64,000 nucleotides of DNA from Gammaproteobacteria bacterium. Its GTDB lineage: Bacteria; Pseudomonadota; Gammaproteobacteria; Eutrophobiales; Eutrophobiaceae. The notes beneath the pieces are model-generated. The model worked only from the letters and a program-made list of their open reading frames with translations. It was not told the origin of the DNA and made no database searches. The stretch spans positions 1 to 64,000 of the forward strand of contig SCUJ01000001.1 in NCBI GenBank assembly GCA_004297165.1. The letters run 5' to 3'. Shown here piece after piece: positions 32,185 to 44,476 of this stretch (within the stretch, counting starts at the first letter, position 1; each line of letters starts with the position of its first letter). A program made the translations under genes and the position numbers.

Positions 32185-33537
32185 TCATCCGGCCCGCGCC
32201 GGGTTACGGTGGATTGAAAGGCCCCTTTGGCTACGGGTTTCCAGCGCCTCCCCTTCCGTGAGGAGAGCCGCGTCGCGAAGAATTGTATCATCGCACAGGC
32301 GCGTCACAATGGCATAGCCCCGGTCAAGGGTGGCCTGCGGACTGACGGCGCGCAGGGTCGCAGTCTGCGTATCCAGTCTGGACCTGACGCCGGCCAACCG
32401 CAATGCGGCGGAATGGGCTAGACGTTCGCGCAAGGCTGCGCATTTCTCCCGGCGGGTCTCCAGCATCCGGGTTGGATTCATCTGCTCCAGTTGGAGGCGT
32501 TGCACGAGGAGAGCGCTGTTTTTTCCGGCGAGCAGTACCCGCAGGATCTGCCGGGCGCGTGAGGCAAGGTTGTCGAGACGTTGGCCCCGGTCTTGCAGGA
32601 TGCGGCGCGGGTGAGTGAGGCGCTTCTCCAGTTGCGTTACATCCTGCCGGCAGTGATGCAGGCGGTAACCGATCCAGGCTTGCAGCTTCTGCCGGGCTGC
32701 TTGTGCGGTTGCCAAAAGTTCCGCTGCGTCCGGCGTCGCGAGTTCGGCGGCGGCGGAGGGCGTCGGGGCGCGCAGATCGGCGACGAAATCGGCGATGGTG
32801 AAATCGATCTCGTGACCAACCCCGCTGATCAGGGGAATCTGGCAGCGATGGATGGCGCGGGCGAGCCGCTCGTCATTGAAACACCAAAGATCCTCGAGGG
32901 AACCGCCGCCCCGGGCGAGGATCAGGACATCGACCTCGGCCCGCCGCTCCGCAAGTTCCACGGCGGCAATCAATTGACCCGCGGCGCCTTCGCCCTGCAC
33001 GGGGGAGGGGTAAATGACCAAGCGCGCGAGGGGATAACGGCGCCGGAGCACATGGATGATGTCGCGCACCGCGGCGCCGGTGGGTGAGGTAATCACACCG
33101 ATTGCGCGGGGATACTCGGGCAGTTCCTGCTTATGCGCCGCATCGAACAGGCCTTCCTCGAACAGGCGGCGTTTGATCTCCTCGAAGGCGCGCTGCATCG
33201 CCCCGGCGCCATACGGTTCCAACGCCTCGACAATGAGTTGAAATTCCCCCCGCCCTTCGAAGAGGCTGACCTGGGCCCGCGCCAGGACCTGCATGCCGTT
33301 TTCAGGGGCAAATCTCAGCAGGCGGTTGCGGGGGCGGAACATGGCGCAGCGGACCTGCGCGGCGCTGTCCTTGAGCGAGAAATACAGATGTCCGGAGGCG
33401 GGTCGTGCGAGATTCGACAGCTCCCCCTGTATGAGGAGCGGCGGGAAACTGCCCTCCAGGATCGTCCGGGCCTCGCGATTGAGTCGGGTGATCGAGTAGA
33501 TCTCATCTCCTGCCTGTGGCTGGTCCTCCAAAGTCAT
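32185..33537 (-). CDS. xseA: Exodeoxyribonuclease VII large subunit
   Basis: 450 residues. An N-terminal OB domain (about 15-110) is followed by the catalytic core with [39 protein letters not shown] and [20 protein letters not shown], then a long coiled-coil region. It degrades single-stranded DNA with XseB, which is not encoded here. Divergent from guaB, the same arrangement as in E. coli. Confidence 0.97.
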   Translation of the reverse strand: MTLEDQPQAGDEIYSITRLNREARTILEGSFPPLLIQGELSNLARPASGHLYFSLKDSAAQVRCAMFRPRNRLLRFAPENGMQVLARAQVSLFEGRGEFQLIVEALEPYGAGAMQRAFEEIKRRLFEEGLFDAAHKQELPEYPRAIGVITSPTGAAVRDIIHVLRRRYPLARLVIYPSPVQGEGAAGQLIAAVELAERRAEVDVLILARGGGSLEDLWCFNDERLARAIHRCQIPLISGVGHEIDFTIADFVADLRAPTPSAAAELATPDAAELLATAQAARQKLQAWIGYRLHHCRQDVTQLEKRLTHPRRILQDRGQRLDNLASRARQILRVLLAGKNSALLVQRLQLEQMNPTRMLETRREKCAALRERLAHSAALRLAGVRSRLDTQTATLRAVSPQATLDRGYAIVTRLCDDTILRDAALLTEGEALETRSQRGLSIHRNPARAG

Positions 33538-33569
33538 CTAAGTTTCCGAAATTTATCGTCGATCCGCGA

Positions 33570-35097
<1,528 letters not shown>

Positions 35098-35100
35098 TTT

Positions 35101-35230
35101 GTCATTAGTCACTTGTCATTTGTCACTGGTAATTGTTTTTCGGTGTTTGTTTGATCTGTTAATGATGAGGAATCGCTACTCCTGACCTAATGCATTACCA
35201 ATGACAAATGACCATTGACGAATGACTAAT
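35101..35230. repeat. Inverted arrays of 7-bp repeats between guaB and guaA
   Basis: The left arm (35101-35135) is five heptads of type GTCAYTN: GTCATTA, GTCACTT, GTCATTT, GTCACTG and GTAATTG. The right arm (35199-35226) is four heptads of type NAATGAC: CAATGAC, AAATGAC, CATTGAC and GAATGAC, the reverse complement of the left type. Read as RNA the arms can pair over about 30 bases with a loop near 60 nt. The left arm starts right after the guaB stop, and the guaA ATG is inside the last right-arm heptad. Confidence 0.9.
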
Positions 35231-36796
35231 ATCCATGCCGACCGCGTCCTGATCCTCGACTTTGGATCGCAATACACCCAACTGATCGCGCGGCGCGTCC
35301 GCGAGGCCGGCGTCTACAGCGAGATCCATCCTTTCGATCTCGCGCCTGAGGCCATCGAATCCTTTCGGCCGAAGGCCATCATCCTCTCGGGCGGCCCGGA
35401 ATCGGTCACCGTCGCCTCCGGATTCAAGGCCCCGGAGATCGTTTTCAAACTCGGCGTCCCGGTGCTCGGCATCTGCTACGGCATGCAGACCATGGCGGAG
35501 CAACTCGGCGGGAAGGTGGCGGCATCGAGTCTCAGGGAATTCGGGCATTCGCGGGTCCGAGCGCATGGCCACTCCCGCCTGTTGCGCGACATCCAGGACC
35601 ACATCAACGAGGAAGGTCACGGCCTGCTGGATGTGTGGATGAGTCATGGGGATCGCGTTGAAGTCCTCCCCGCGGGTTTCAAACGCATCGCGAGCACCGA
35701 CAACGCCCCCAACGCCGGCATGGCCGATGAGACGCGCGGTTTCTATGCCCTGCAATTTCATCCCGAGGTGACCCACACCCGCCAGGGCATGACGATCCTC
35801 GGCCGTTTCCTGCACGAGATCGCCGGTTGCGGTTCGCTCTGGACCACGGCCAACATCATCGAGGAATCCATCCATGAAATACGCACGCGCGTGGGCGCGG
35901 ATGAGGTGCTGCTCGGTCTCTCCGGCGGTGTGGATTCCTCCGTGGTCGCGGCCCTGCTGCACGAGGCCATCGGCGACCAACTGACCTGCATCTTCGTTGA
36001 CAACGGTTTATTGCGGCTCAATGAAGGGGATCAGGTGATGGCGACCTTCGCCCGTAATCTCGGCATCCGGGTGATCCGGGTCGACGCCGAGACCCGCTTC
36101 CTCGCGGCGCTCGCCGGGGTGAACGACCCCGAGGAGAAACGGCGCATCATCGGGCGGGAATTCATCGCGGTCTTCGAGGAGGAGGGCCGGAAGCTCAAGA
36201 ACGAGAAGTGGCTGGCCCAGGGGACCATCTATCCGGATGTCATCGAATCCGCCGCCTCGCGCACTGGCAAGGCCCATGTCATCAAGACCCATCATAACGT
36301 GGGCGGGCTCCCGGCGGACATGAAGCTCGCGCTCATCGAGCCCCTGCGGGAGTTGTTCAAGGACGAGGTGCGCAAGCTCGGGGTCGAACTCGGCCTGCCC
36401 CAAGAGATGGTCTATCGCCATCCCTTCCCCGGGCCGGGGCTCGGGGTGCGGATCCTGGGCGAGGTCCGGAAGGAATACGCCGACATCCTGCGCCAGGCCG
36501 ACGACATCTTCATCCGCGCGCTCCACGAATTCGAACTCTACGACAAGGTCAGCCAGGCCTTTGCCGTGTTTCTCCCCGTCAAATCCGTGGGCGTGAAGGG
36601 CGACGCGCGTTTTTACGAATACACGATCGCGCTGCGGGCGGTGGAGACGGTGGATTTCATGACCGCGCGCTCCGCCCACCTGCCCTATGAATTCCTCGAT
36701 TACGTCTCCAACCGGATCCTGAACGAAGTCCCCGGTCTTTCCCGCGTCACTTACGATATCTCCAGCAAGCCGCCGGCCACCATCGAGTGGGAATAA
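35222..36796 (+). CDS. guaA: GMP synthase (glutamine-hydrolysing)
   Basis: 524 residues from ATG 35222, which reads [20 protein letters not shown]. The glutamine amidotransferase domain has Cys85 in [10 protein letters not shown] and the His/Glu in [10 protein letters not shown]; the ATP pyrophosphatase domain has the P-loop [12 protein letters not shown]; the dimerisation domain ends with [15 protein letters not shown]. No clear Shine-Dalgarno precedes the start, which lies within the heptad repeat array. Confidence 0.97.
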   Translation: MTNIHADRVLILDFGSQYTQLIARRVREAGVYSEIHPFDLAPEAIESFRPKAIILSGGPESVTVASGFKAPEIVFKLGVPVLGICYGMQTMAEQLGGKVAASSLREFGHSRVRAHGHSRLLRDIQDHINEEGHGLLDVWMSHGDRVEVLPAGFKRIASTDNAPNAGMADETRGFYALQFHPEVTHTRQGMTILGRFLHEIAGCGSLWTTANIIEESIHEIRTRVGADEVLLGLSGGVDSSVVAALLHEAIGDQLTCIFVDNGLLRLNEGDQVMATFARNLGIRVIRVDAETRFLAALAGVNDPEEKRRIIGREFIAVFEEEGRKLKNEKWLAQGTIYPDVIESAASRTGKAHVIKTHHNVGGLPADMKLALIEPLRELFKDEVRKLGVELGLPQEMVYRHPFPGPGLGVRILGEVRKEYADILRQADDIFIRALHEFELYDKVSQAFAVFLPVKSVGVKGDARFYEYTIALRAVETVDFMTARSAHLPYEFLDYVSNRILNEVPGLSRVTYDISSKPPATIEWE

Positions 36797-36855
36797 AGGA
36801 TATCCAGGTCGACATCCATTTCTTCACGAACCGATTGCTGACCGCCTAACACAAC

Positions 36856-36912
36856 CCGCCAACCTCTATGATTTACATCTTCATGGAGATTGGCGGATCC
36901 GGTGACTTTGTT
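36856..36912. terminator. Possible bidirectional terminator between guaA and the secreted protein gene
   Basis: An inverted repeat of 11 bp with one mismatch (CCGCCAACCTC at 36856-36866 against GAGATTGGCGG at 36886-36896) is followed by a T-rich segment. It lies between two genes that converge, so it may terminate from either side. Confidence 0.5.
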
Positions 36913-36918
36913 ATTTTC

Positions 36919-37995
36919 CTATTCCCAACCCGTCGGCGAGTTGTACGGCGCCATGAAGCCCATGGCCTCGATCTCGTGCACCAGGCCGTCGGCGCCGATC
37001 TTGTAAACGTGTGCGGCCGGCAGGTCGAAGGGGGCGAACTTCATCTGGTTCTCGCGCGTGTACATGATCTTCGATCCGTCTGAAGCGGTTACCTCATAGG
37101 GTTCGAAATCCATAGGATGGCGGAAATGGGACAGACCCATCACCAACCCGGTCTGTGGGTCGGCGGCGAAGACCCGGCGATTTTCGATCGAGGTGATGTA
37201 GGTCATCACCTTGCTGGTGAGCTGCCCGGCGCAATCGCGGGCGATGGGCGCCGCCCCGGCGCTGTTGGGTCCCGGTCCGGCATTGGCACCGGCGGTGACC
37301 ATGCCATTCTCTTGTCGCACGCAATCTGGGGCGAAGGGCATCAGCGTGCCATCGTTATCGTCCAGGGCATCGTAATAGGACGCGCCGATCTTGATGAGCC
37401 GGTCGTGATCCATGCGCTTAACCGCGGGGACCTCGGCCTGCAATCCCGCGCGCGGGGTTTGCAGGTTGTCCCAGGGCGAGGGGCGATTCCCCGCGGCGGG
37501 CGGGGCATTGGCGTCAGGTTTGCGGATGCCGGCCAGCAGGTGTTCGGCCTCCACGATCTTGCCGTTGTCATCCAGCTTAAGGCGTAAGGCGACCAACACG
37601 TCTTGCTCGGTCTTTTCAGCGGAGGCCGCCAGTTTTGCCCTTTCCTCGGGGGAGGCGCCCTGCGGCGCGGCCGGGGCCGCCATATAGGTCAACATGCCGA
37701 GAAAACCGGCGCTCTGCGTCGTCTCGTCCGGTACGTAGATGGCGAACTTGCCGGGATTGGACTTGGCCGATTGCCACAGACCCTCGCCGGGCTTCATGGA
37801 CTTGATGTTCTCCACGAACTTAATATTGGCCGCGAGCGGCGCCGCGCCTGGGTCATGCGCCACGAGTGCGTTCAAATAGGATTTGGTGACGTCGATTAAA
37901 CAGGCGCGATCGCAGGCGGCCTGGGTGACTTGACTGATTACGGCAAGTGTAAGCGTAAGTACAACGGCAAACGCGGATTGGCGATAAGAACGCAT
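36919..37995 (-). CDS. Secreted protein, DUF8021-like
   Basis: 358 residues. A signal peptide of about 26 residues ends SQVTQAACDRACL. The mature protein appears to have two NTF2-like halves: CDRACLIDVTKSYLNALVAHDP (the first 20 of these residues at about 28-48) begins the first, and RLIKIGASYYDALDDNDG near residue 199 begins the second, with CVRQENGMV after it. I recall this pattern from uncharacterised DUF8021 proteins, but no search was possible. An alanine/proline/glycine-rich linker joins the halves. Role unknown. Confidence 0.7.
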   Translation of the reverse strand: MRSYRQSAFAVVLTLTLAVISQVTQAACDRACLIDVTKSYLNALVAHDPGAAPLAANIKFVENIKSMKPGEGLWQSAKSNPGKFAIYVPDETTQSAGFLGMLTYMAAPAAPQGASPEERAKLAASAEKTEQDVLVALRLKLDDNGKIVEAEHLLAGIRKPDANAPPAAGNRPSPWDNLQTPRAGLQAEVPAVKRMDHDRLIKIGASYYDALDDNDGTLMPFAPDCVRQENGMVTAGANAGPGPNSAGAAPIARDCAGQLTSKVMTYITSIENRRVFAADPQTGLVMGLSHFRHPMDFEPYEVTASDGSKIMYTRENQMKFAPFDLPAAHVYKIGADGLVHEIEAMGFMAPYNSPTGWE

Positions 37996-38096
37996 GGATA
38001 ACCCCCCCTTATTCGTTGATTAACCCGTCCTTCCAACGGGCCCCGCATACAGCTTACGACGATTTCATGCGGGAAAGAAGGGGATGGAGGGTGGTT

Positions 38097-38555
38097 CTAT
38101 TTCTTCTTCACGAACCGGTTGATGACATCGCTGGTTTCGCCGCGCACCACTTTCAGGAGTTCGGTGCGGGCCACGGCGGGATCGAGGCCGTGGGCGGTGA
38201 GTTTGGCCAGCAGCTCCTGGAATTTTTCCCGCCGTTTCAACCCGGAAGGCGAGGTATCCCGGCGGTTCTGAAAGCATTCCATCAGGGTCGAGCCGCAGGC
38301 GCAGTTGCGGTAGGATTCGACGATGACCGAATCGTCAAAGTCCATGGATTCCTTGAGTCCGCTCTTGCCCTGGCGGATGGCCTGGGTTTCCCGGATGTAT
38401 TGTTCCGCCGTCTCGTAAACGCGCCCGCAGCAGGTGCAGGATTTGGGAAAGGCCGAGTCGGAAAGCGTCCTCAGGCCGCGTTGCAGATCGGCGAATTCAT
38501 TCGCATTGAAGGCCTGCACCAGGCCGGAATCAGGGTTTGCGGAGGGATTGTTCAT
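38097..38555 (-). CDS. Small cysteine-motif protein, unknown function
   Basis: 152 residues from ATG 38555; the frame is open further upstream but that part is a shadow of the preceding gene. It has a CTCCGRVY cluster near residue 40 and CACGS near 85, which suggests a metal site. The C-terminal half is a helical, charged segment ending RFVKKK. It overlaps the preceding gene by 26 bp and is the last gene of the reverse-strand signalling cluster. No family recognised. Confidence 0.72.
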   Translation of the reverse strand: MNNPSANPDSGLVQAFNANEFADLQRGLRTLSDSAFPKSCTCCGRVYETAEQYIRETQAIRQGKSGLKESMDFDDSVIVESYRNCACGSTLMECFQNRRDTSPSGLKRREKFQELLAKLTAHGLDPAVARTELLKVVRGETSDVINRFVKKK

Positions 38556-39255
38556 GGTGGTGGCCGAGAAAGGGCGCCAGCAGGTAACGGAGGCCGTCAA
38601 GCCGTTCTTCGATGACATAAGGCATGGCCTTGGCGAAGAGATCCAGCAGCACGATGGCATTGACCGACGAATCCGTCTCGCCGGCGCAGCGCAGGCGCAT
38701 TGCCAATCCGGAATTGACGATCTGCATATCCTGATAGATTTGCTTCAGCCCCGTCAGATCGAGATCGATCATGCCCGTTTCATGGTGGCGATAATACTGG
38801 GCGAGCAGATAGGTTGAGGTCGCCCGGTAGACGGTTTCCTCCTCATCCGCGACCGGCAGATGGAAGCGGGCCATGGGCCGGAAGAACAGGCTGTGCGGGC
38901 AGCCGCTGCACGCGATGATGAGACCGAGCAGGGAGCCCATCCCCCGTTGCAAAGTGGTGTTCAACGAGACAGTGCGCTGGTCCCGGATCACGGAGAGCTT
39001 GACCTCCGTATAGGAAGCAAGCTCGCCGAACCGCGACGCCACCGCACTGATCCGGGCGGCGGCGGGGCAATGCTTGTGACTTACGGGATCGAGCGGACAA
39101 TGATCGCAACGCTTGTTTTCCAGCAGCGTCCAGGCCGGCAGGTCGCCCCTAGTCTCATCGAGCAGTTCCAGGGTGGTCCCGTCCTGTTCGATCAGGAAGC
39201 GATGTTCCGCGCCATTGGGCACGGTAAACACATACTGGGTGGAGATCTTGTTCAT
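38530..39255 (-). CDS. Cysteine-motif protein next to a histidine kinase, unknown function
   Basis: 241 residues. The N-terminal part looks like a beta-rich small domain (FTVPNGAEHRFLIEQDG). CDHCPLDPVSHKHCP near residue 50 (CxxC-x9-C) and CSGCPHS near 116 could bind a metal or iron-sulfur cluster. The C-terminal part is helical, with DLFAKAMPYVIEERL. No membrane segment. It follows the histidine kinase by 77 bp on the same strand. No family assigned. Confidence 0.75.
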   Translation of the reverse strand: MNKISTQYVFTVPNGAEHRFLIEQDGTTLELLDETRGDLPAWTLLENKRCDHCPLDPVSHKHCPAAARISAVASRFGELASYTEVKLSVIRDQRTVSLNTTLQRGMGSLLGLIIACSGCPHSLFFRPMARFHLPVADEEETVYRATSTYLLAQYYRHHETGMIDLDLTGLKQIYQDMQIVNSGLAMRLRCAGETDSSVNAIVLLDLFAKAMPYVIEERLDGLRYLLAPFLGHHHEQSLRKP

Positions 39256-39332
39256 GTGAAATTATTTTCCATGTTGCCGGATGGTCCGGCCTTATCCGAT
39301 TTAATTACGTTCCCACTTATTCCCGAAGCATC

Positions 39333-40253
39333 CTAAATATTTTCATCGGTCGGCTGCCGCGTCACCGGGAGTGTGATGCGGAAACAGGTACCCACGCCGG
39401 GCGTGCTTTCCACCTCGATTGTTCCCTTGTGGTTCTTGATGATGCCAAAGGACAGCGACAGGCCCAAGCCCGTGCCTTTGCCGCGCTCCTTGGTCGTGAA
39501 GAACGGTTCGAAGATCCGGTCGATATGCTCCTTGCTGATGCCCTTCCCGGTATCGGCAATCTCGACGAGGACCTTGTCCGCGGAATGCTGTCGGGTGGAA
39601 ATACGGATCTGGCCTTCGCCATCGATGGCGTGCACGGCGTTGATGAGAATGTTGAGAAAGACCTGATCCAGTTGTGAGATGCTGCATTCCACCTTGGGCA
39701 GGGCGCCGTATTCCTTGTGCACCTGGATCCGGTATTTGGTCTCGTTGTGAATGATGTTGAGGATCCGGTCGAGGGCCTCGTTGAGATCCGCCTGGCCCCA
39801 TTTCGTTTCATTGGGCCGGGAGAAGGTCTTCATGTCCTTGATGATGGTCTGGATCCGGACGATGCCTTGCAGCGATTCCTTGACCAGATCGCCGAGGTCA
39901 TCCCGGAGATACTCGTAATCCATCTCCTGCTTTAATTGGCTGATCCGGGACAGGCAGTCAGTCATGGCGCCTTCATCGCGTTCGAGGACTTCGTAGGCGG
40001 CGAGCAGGTTCAGGATGTCATTGGCGTATTTGCTCAGGCTCATGAGATTCGACTGTATGAATCCCAGGGGATTGTTGATCTCGTGCGTGATGCCGGCGAG
40101 CAGTTGCCCGATGCTCGCCATCTTTTCGAGCTGCTGCACCTGCTCCCGCATCGCGGCAAGCTCTGCGCTGAGCGATTCGACATCAGGCGGGACCGCGCCA
40201 GGCGCCGCGTTATTTTCCGCCATTGCTCTATAACGATTCATGGGTGTCTCCAA
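39333..40253 (-). CDS. Soluble sensor histidine kinase
   Basis: 306 residues without membrane segments. A short coiled coil (about 25-45) precedes the H-box ITHEINNPLGF with His57. The kinase domain has the N-box FLNILINAVHAID, G1 DTGKGI, F-box FEPFFTTK and G2 GKGTGLGLSL. The start could also be Met5 or Met11. With no sensor domain of its own, it probably takes input from a partner protein. The upstream response regulator gene (77 bp before it) is the likely partner. Confidence 0.92.
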   Translation of the reverse strand: METPMNRYRAMAENNAAPGAVPPDVESLSAELAAMREQVQQLEKMASIGQLLAGITHEINNPLGFIQSNLMSLSKYANDILNLLAAYEVLERDEGAMTDCLSRISQLKQEMDYEYLRDDLGDLVKESLQGIVRIQTIIKDMKTFSRPNETKWGQADLNEALDRILNIIHNETKYRIQVHKEYGALPKVECSISQLDQVFLNILINAVHAIDGEGQIRISTRQHSADKVLVEIADTGKGISKEHIDRIFEPFFTTKERGKGTGLGLSLSFGIIKNHKGTIEVESTPGVGTCFRITLPVTRQPTDENI

Positions 40254-40329
40254 CTGTTACAGCCATTGCGACCACCCCCCCAAAGCGATGGGTGTACCAT
40301 CGCAGCGCAACAACTTATGACTGGTAAAA

Positions 40330-41667
40330 TCAATTCTCCTGGTTGCCGATGTATATCTCCAGACTCACCCCTTGATCTTCCGCAATGGTCTGAACCTTTC
40401 TGATCAGGGTGGGCGTGAGAACGGTGCGATTCTTTAACAGCATGACGCCCTTGACTACGAGGTCCCGGCTCAGAACCATGCCTTCGGCCAGGTCCTCCAC
40501 CCGGTACTTCAACTCCGTTGTGTACTTGTCCTGCGCCTCCCGCTGCGCCAGGATTTCCAGGAGGAGTTTGACGAGGGCCGGGTCATAACGGGCGCCGTTA
40601 TACTGGTTGATGTGCTCCAGGGCTTCGTTCAGGGCGAGCTTCCGGCCGAAGACCAACCCATTGCGCAGTCCCACATAATATCGGGCGATCGCGATGATGC
40701 GGGAACCGACGGGTATGTCCGCGCCCTTCAACCCGTCCGGATAACCCCGTCCGTTGAATGACTCCGTATGTGAACGGATGATCCTGGAAACGTTTTCCAG
40801 AGGCTCCAGCGACATCAGGATCCCCTGCGCCAGTTGCGCATGCTGGCGCACCTCGCGCTGCTGGTTTGGCGAGAGTTTTGTGTAAGGTGTTTTGAGCAGG
40901 GTCTCGCTGAGGCCTATCTTGCCGATATTGTGCAGGAGCGCGGCGTTGTAAATGTCTTCCAGTTCGTCGCCTGTGATCCCGAGTTTTTCCGCCATGGCGC
41001 GGGCGATATCCGCGATGATCGCGGCCTGGTTCGAGATGGCGGATTCGTTCATCTCGATCAATTGGGCGAATACCGGGATGAGGTCCTTGTAATGCTTTTT
41101 TATCTTCCGGTAGGCCGTTTCCAGATCCTCGTTGGAACGGGACAGGGCCGCGGTCCGGTCGCGGACCTTTTGCTCCAGGGTCGCGTTCAGGGTCTTGAGG
41201 AGTTCGTTTTGTTTTTTGGTCAGGGCCTCCAGCCGGTCCTTTTCCTCCCGCAGGCGCTTCTGTTCCAGCGCCTGGCGGATCGAGAGTTTCAGCTCGTTGT
41301 CCTCCCAGGGTTTGCTGATGTAGCGGTAGATATGGCCTTCATTGATGGCGTCGATGGTCTTGTCGAGATCGCTCGCCCCGGTCAGCAGGAAGCGCACCAC
41401 CGCGGGCCATTGGGTCGAGACCTGCGCGAGGAACTGCGCGCCGTCCATCCCCGGCATGCGCATATCGGAGATGACCAGATCTATCGGATGCTGGCCGAGC
41501 AGTTCGAGTCCCTGCTGGCCGCTTTCGGCGAGATGCAACGTGTAACGTTCCGAGCGGAACAGGCGGCGCAGGGCATGCAGGATGTTCGGTTCGTCATCCA
41601 CGCAAAGGATGGCAGCCGGCGCGGAGGCGGCGGTTGTCCCGGTCATCGGGGCGGTGGCTTCGATCAT
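40330..41667 (-). CDS. Response regulator with degenerate HD-GYP domain
   Basis: 445 residues. The receiver domain (20-135) has the acidic pair VDDE, phospho-acceptor Asp68 in ISDMRMPGMDG and Lys119 in ISKPWE. A coiled coil (about 135-185) leads to an HD-GYP domain. GRGYPDGLKG (306-315) is intact, but HD is HN (His246, Asn247 in LLHNIGKIG), and the later metal-ligand region reads ARYYVGL instead of the usual Asp-containing DxYDAL. It probably does not hydrolyse cyclic-di-GMP and may bind it or act as an adaptor. First gene of the cluster. Confidence 0.9.
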   Translation of the reverse strand: MIEATAPMTGTTAASAPAAILCVDDEPNILHALRRLFRSERYTLHLAESGQQGLELLGQHPIDLVISDMRMPGMDGAQFLAQVSTQWPAVVRFLLTGASDLDKTIDAINEGHIYRYISKPWEDNELKLSIRQALEQKRLREEKDRLEALTKKQNELLKTLNATLEQKVRDRTAALSRSNEDLETAYRKIKKHYKDLIPVFAQLIEMNESAISNQAAIIADIARAMAEKLGITGDELEDIYNAALLHNIGKIGLSETLLKTPYTKLSPNQQREVRQHAQLAQGILMSLEPLENVSRIIRSHTESFNGRGYPDGLKGADIPVGSRIIAIARYYVGLRNGLVFGRKLALNEALEHINQYNGARYDPALVKLLLEILAQREAQDKYTTELKYRVEDLAEGMVLSRDLVVKGVMLLKNRTVLTPTLIRKVQTIAEDQGVSLEIYIGNQEN

Positions 41668-41823
41668 GCGGTGCGGGTCCGGGTTCCTTTCATGAGGTTA
41701 TGGAGTGATACTATCGCTATGAATCATTTCGACCGAACCCGGGAAATCTTTATAGTGGATAATAGGACAAACCGTAGCGATCCGCCGCTGTCAATATTTT
41801 GGCGTGCCGGCGGCTGTTCCTGA

Positions 41824-42827
<1,004 letters not shown>

Positions 42828-42843
42828 CAGTTGCAGTCCAGAC

Positions 42844-43377
42844 ATGTCCCGCTGCTTTTTTGCCTTATGGCCGGATGACTCGACCCGGGAGCGGCTGGCT
42901 GCGGCGGCACGGGGCGTGTCGCACCATGGCCGGCCGGTCGAACCAGGAAATTTTCATCTCACCCTGGTCTTCCTGGGCGGGATTTCAAAGGAGCGAGTTC
43001 AGGAGTTGCTACAAGGCGCCTCCGAACTGCATTACCCGTCCTTCACGCTCAATCTCGATCGGGCCGGATGGTGGGGCGGGCCCCGGGTCCTCTGGCTCGC
43101 GCCGACGCTGATCCCGGATCGATTAACGCGCCTGGTGAATGGGCTGTCCGATCTCGCGCATCGCGCGGGTATCGTGCTCGACGAAAGACCCTACAATCCG
43201 CACCTCACCATCGCCCGCAAGGTGCGGGACTTCACTGGTTCGGCCGAGTTCGAAGCGGTTAAATGGCGGGCCGGAAAATTCCATCTGCTCGAATCCAAGT
43301 CCTTGAAATCCGGTGTGGTGTACGAGCCCCTGGCCGCCTGGCCGCTTATCGCGGAAGGACCTCCCACGGAACGATAA
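42844..43377 (+). CDS. thpR: RNA 2',3'-cyclic phosphodiesterase (2H family)
   Basis: 177 residues from ATG 42844; the frame is open upstream inside pncC but that is a shadow. The two HxT motifs of the 2H fold are NFHLTLVFLG near residue 38 and NPHLTIARK near 120. MSRCFFALWPDDSTRERL is the usual N-terminus. Family members open 2',3'-cyclic phosphates and can ligate RNA in vitro; the natural substrate is not settled. Confidence 0.93.
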   Translation: MSRCFFALWPDDSTRERLAAAARGVSHHGRPVEPGNFHLTLVFLGGISKERVQELLQGASELHYPSFTLNLDRAGWWGGPRVLWLAPTLIPDRLTRLVNGLSDLAHRAGIVLDERPYNPHLTIARKVRDFTGSAEFEAVKWRAGKFHLLESKSLKSGVVYEPLAAWPLIAEGPPTER

Positions 43378-43447
43378 TTTGCGCTCACAGGCGAAGATTT
43401 TTATGGGATAATCGCGGCAGGTTCAACAACTCCAGGTGGAAAATTCA

Positions 43448-44476
43448 ATGGATGACAAAAAGAAACAGGCATTGAGCATGGCCCTCAGCCAGATCGAGAA
43501 ACAATTCGGCAAGGGCGCCATCATGCGCATGGACGACGGCAGTGTACTGCCTGATATCGAGAGTGTCTCGACCGGATCGCTGGGGCTGGATATCGCGCTC
43601 GGGATCGGTGGCCTTCCGCGCGGCCGGGTGGTCGAGATCTACGGGCCGGAATCCTCCGGCAAGACCACGCTGGCCCTGCATGTCGCGGCCGAGATCCAGA
43701 AGGCCGGGGGCACGGCGGCCTTCGTGGACGCCGAACATGCCATGGACCCGCAATACGCGGAAAAACTCGGCGTGAAGATAGAGGAACTGTTGATCTCCCA
43801 GCCCGATACCGGCGAGCAGGCCCTCGAGATCACCGACATGCTGGTGCGCTCCAGTGCGGTGGATCTTGTGATCATCGACTCGGTGGCGGCGCTCACCCCA
43901 AAGGCCGAGATCGAGGGCGAGATGGGCGACAGCCACATGGGCCTGCAGGCCCGGCTGATGTCACAGGCCCTGCGCAAGCTGACCGGCAACATCAAGCGCT
44001 CCAACACCCTGGTGATCTTCATCAACCAGATCCGCATGAAGATCGGGGTCATGTTCGGCAACCCGGAGACCACCACCGGCGGCAACGCCCTGAAGTTCTA
44101 CGCCTCCGTGCGCATGGACATCCGGCGCATCGGCTCCATCAAGAAGGGCGAGGAGATCATCGGCAACGAAACCCGGGTCAAGATCCTGAAGAACAAGGTG
44201 GCCCCGCCGTTCAAGGAAGTAGTCTTCGACATTCTTTATGGCGAGGGGATCTCCAGGGAGGGCGAGATCGTCAATCTGGGCGTCAAACACAACATCATCG
44301 AAAAGACCGGGGCCTGGTACAGCTACAAGGACGAGCGCATCGGCCAGGGCAAGGACAACGTGCGTGTGTTTCTCAAGGAACATCCCGATATCAGCCAGGA
44401 GATCGAGGCCGCCATTCGCGCGGTGGCCCTGCCCGCGTCGGCTTCGGAGGCGACTCCCGCGGAGGCTGAAGTCTGA
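43448..44476 (+). CDS. recA: RecA recombinase
   Basis: 342 residues from ATG 43448; AGGTGGA lies 7 bp upstream, whereas the in-frame GTG at 43436 is part of that site. Walker A is GPESSGKTT near residue 65-73, followed by [10 protein letters not shown] and the loop [20 protein letters not shown]. RecA drives strand exchange and SOS induction. No LexA box of the CTGT-N8-ACAG type was seen in the 70 bp upstream; GATAAT at 43407-43412 may be the -10. The recX frame begins at its stop codon. Confidence 0.98.
   Translation: MDDKKKQALSMALSQIEKQFGKGAIMRMDDGSVLPDIESVSTGSLGLDIALGIGGLPRGRVVEIYGPESSGKTTLALHVAAEIQKAGGTAAFVDAEHAMDPQYAEKLGVKIEELLISQPDTGEQALEITDMLVRSSAVDLVIIDSVAALTPKAEIEGEMGDSHMGLQARLMSQALRKLTGNIKRSNTLVIFINQIRMKIGVMFGNPETTTGGNALKFYASVRMDIRRIGSIKKGEEIIGNETRVKILKNKVAPPFKEVVFDILYGEGISREGEIVNLGVKHNIIEKTGAWYSYKDERIGQGKDNVRVFLKEHPDISQEIEAAIRAVALPASASEATPAEAEV

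Noticed and set aside
43380-43447. Search for a LexA box upstream of recA
   Set aside because: No CTGT-N8-ACAG palindrome or close variant was found in the available upstream sequence. A different SOS operator type cannot be excluded.
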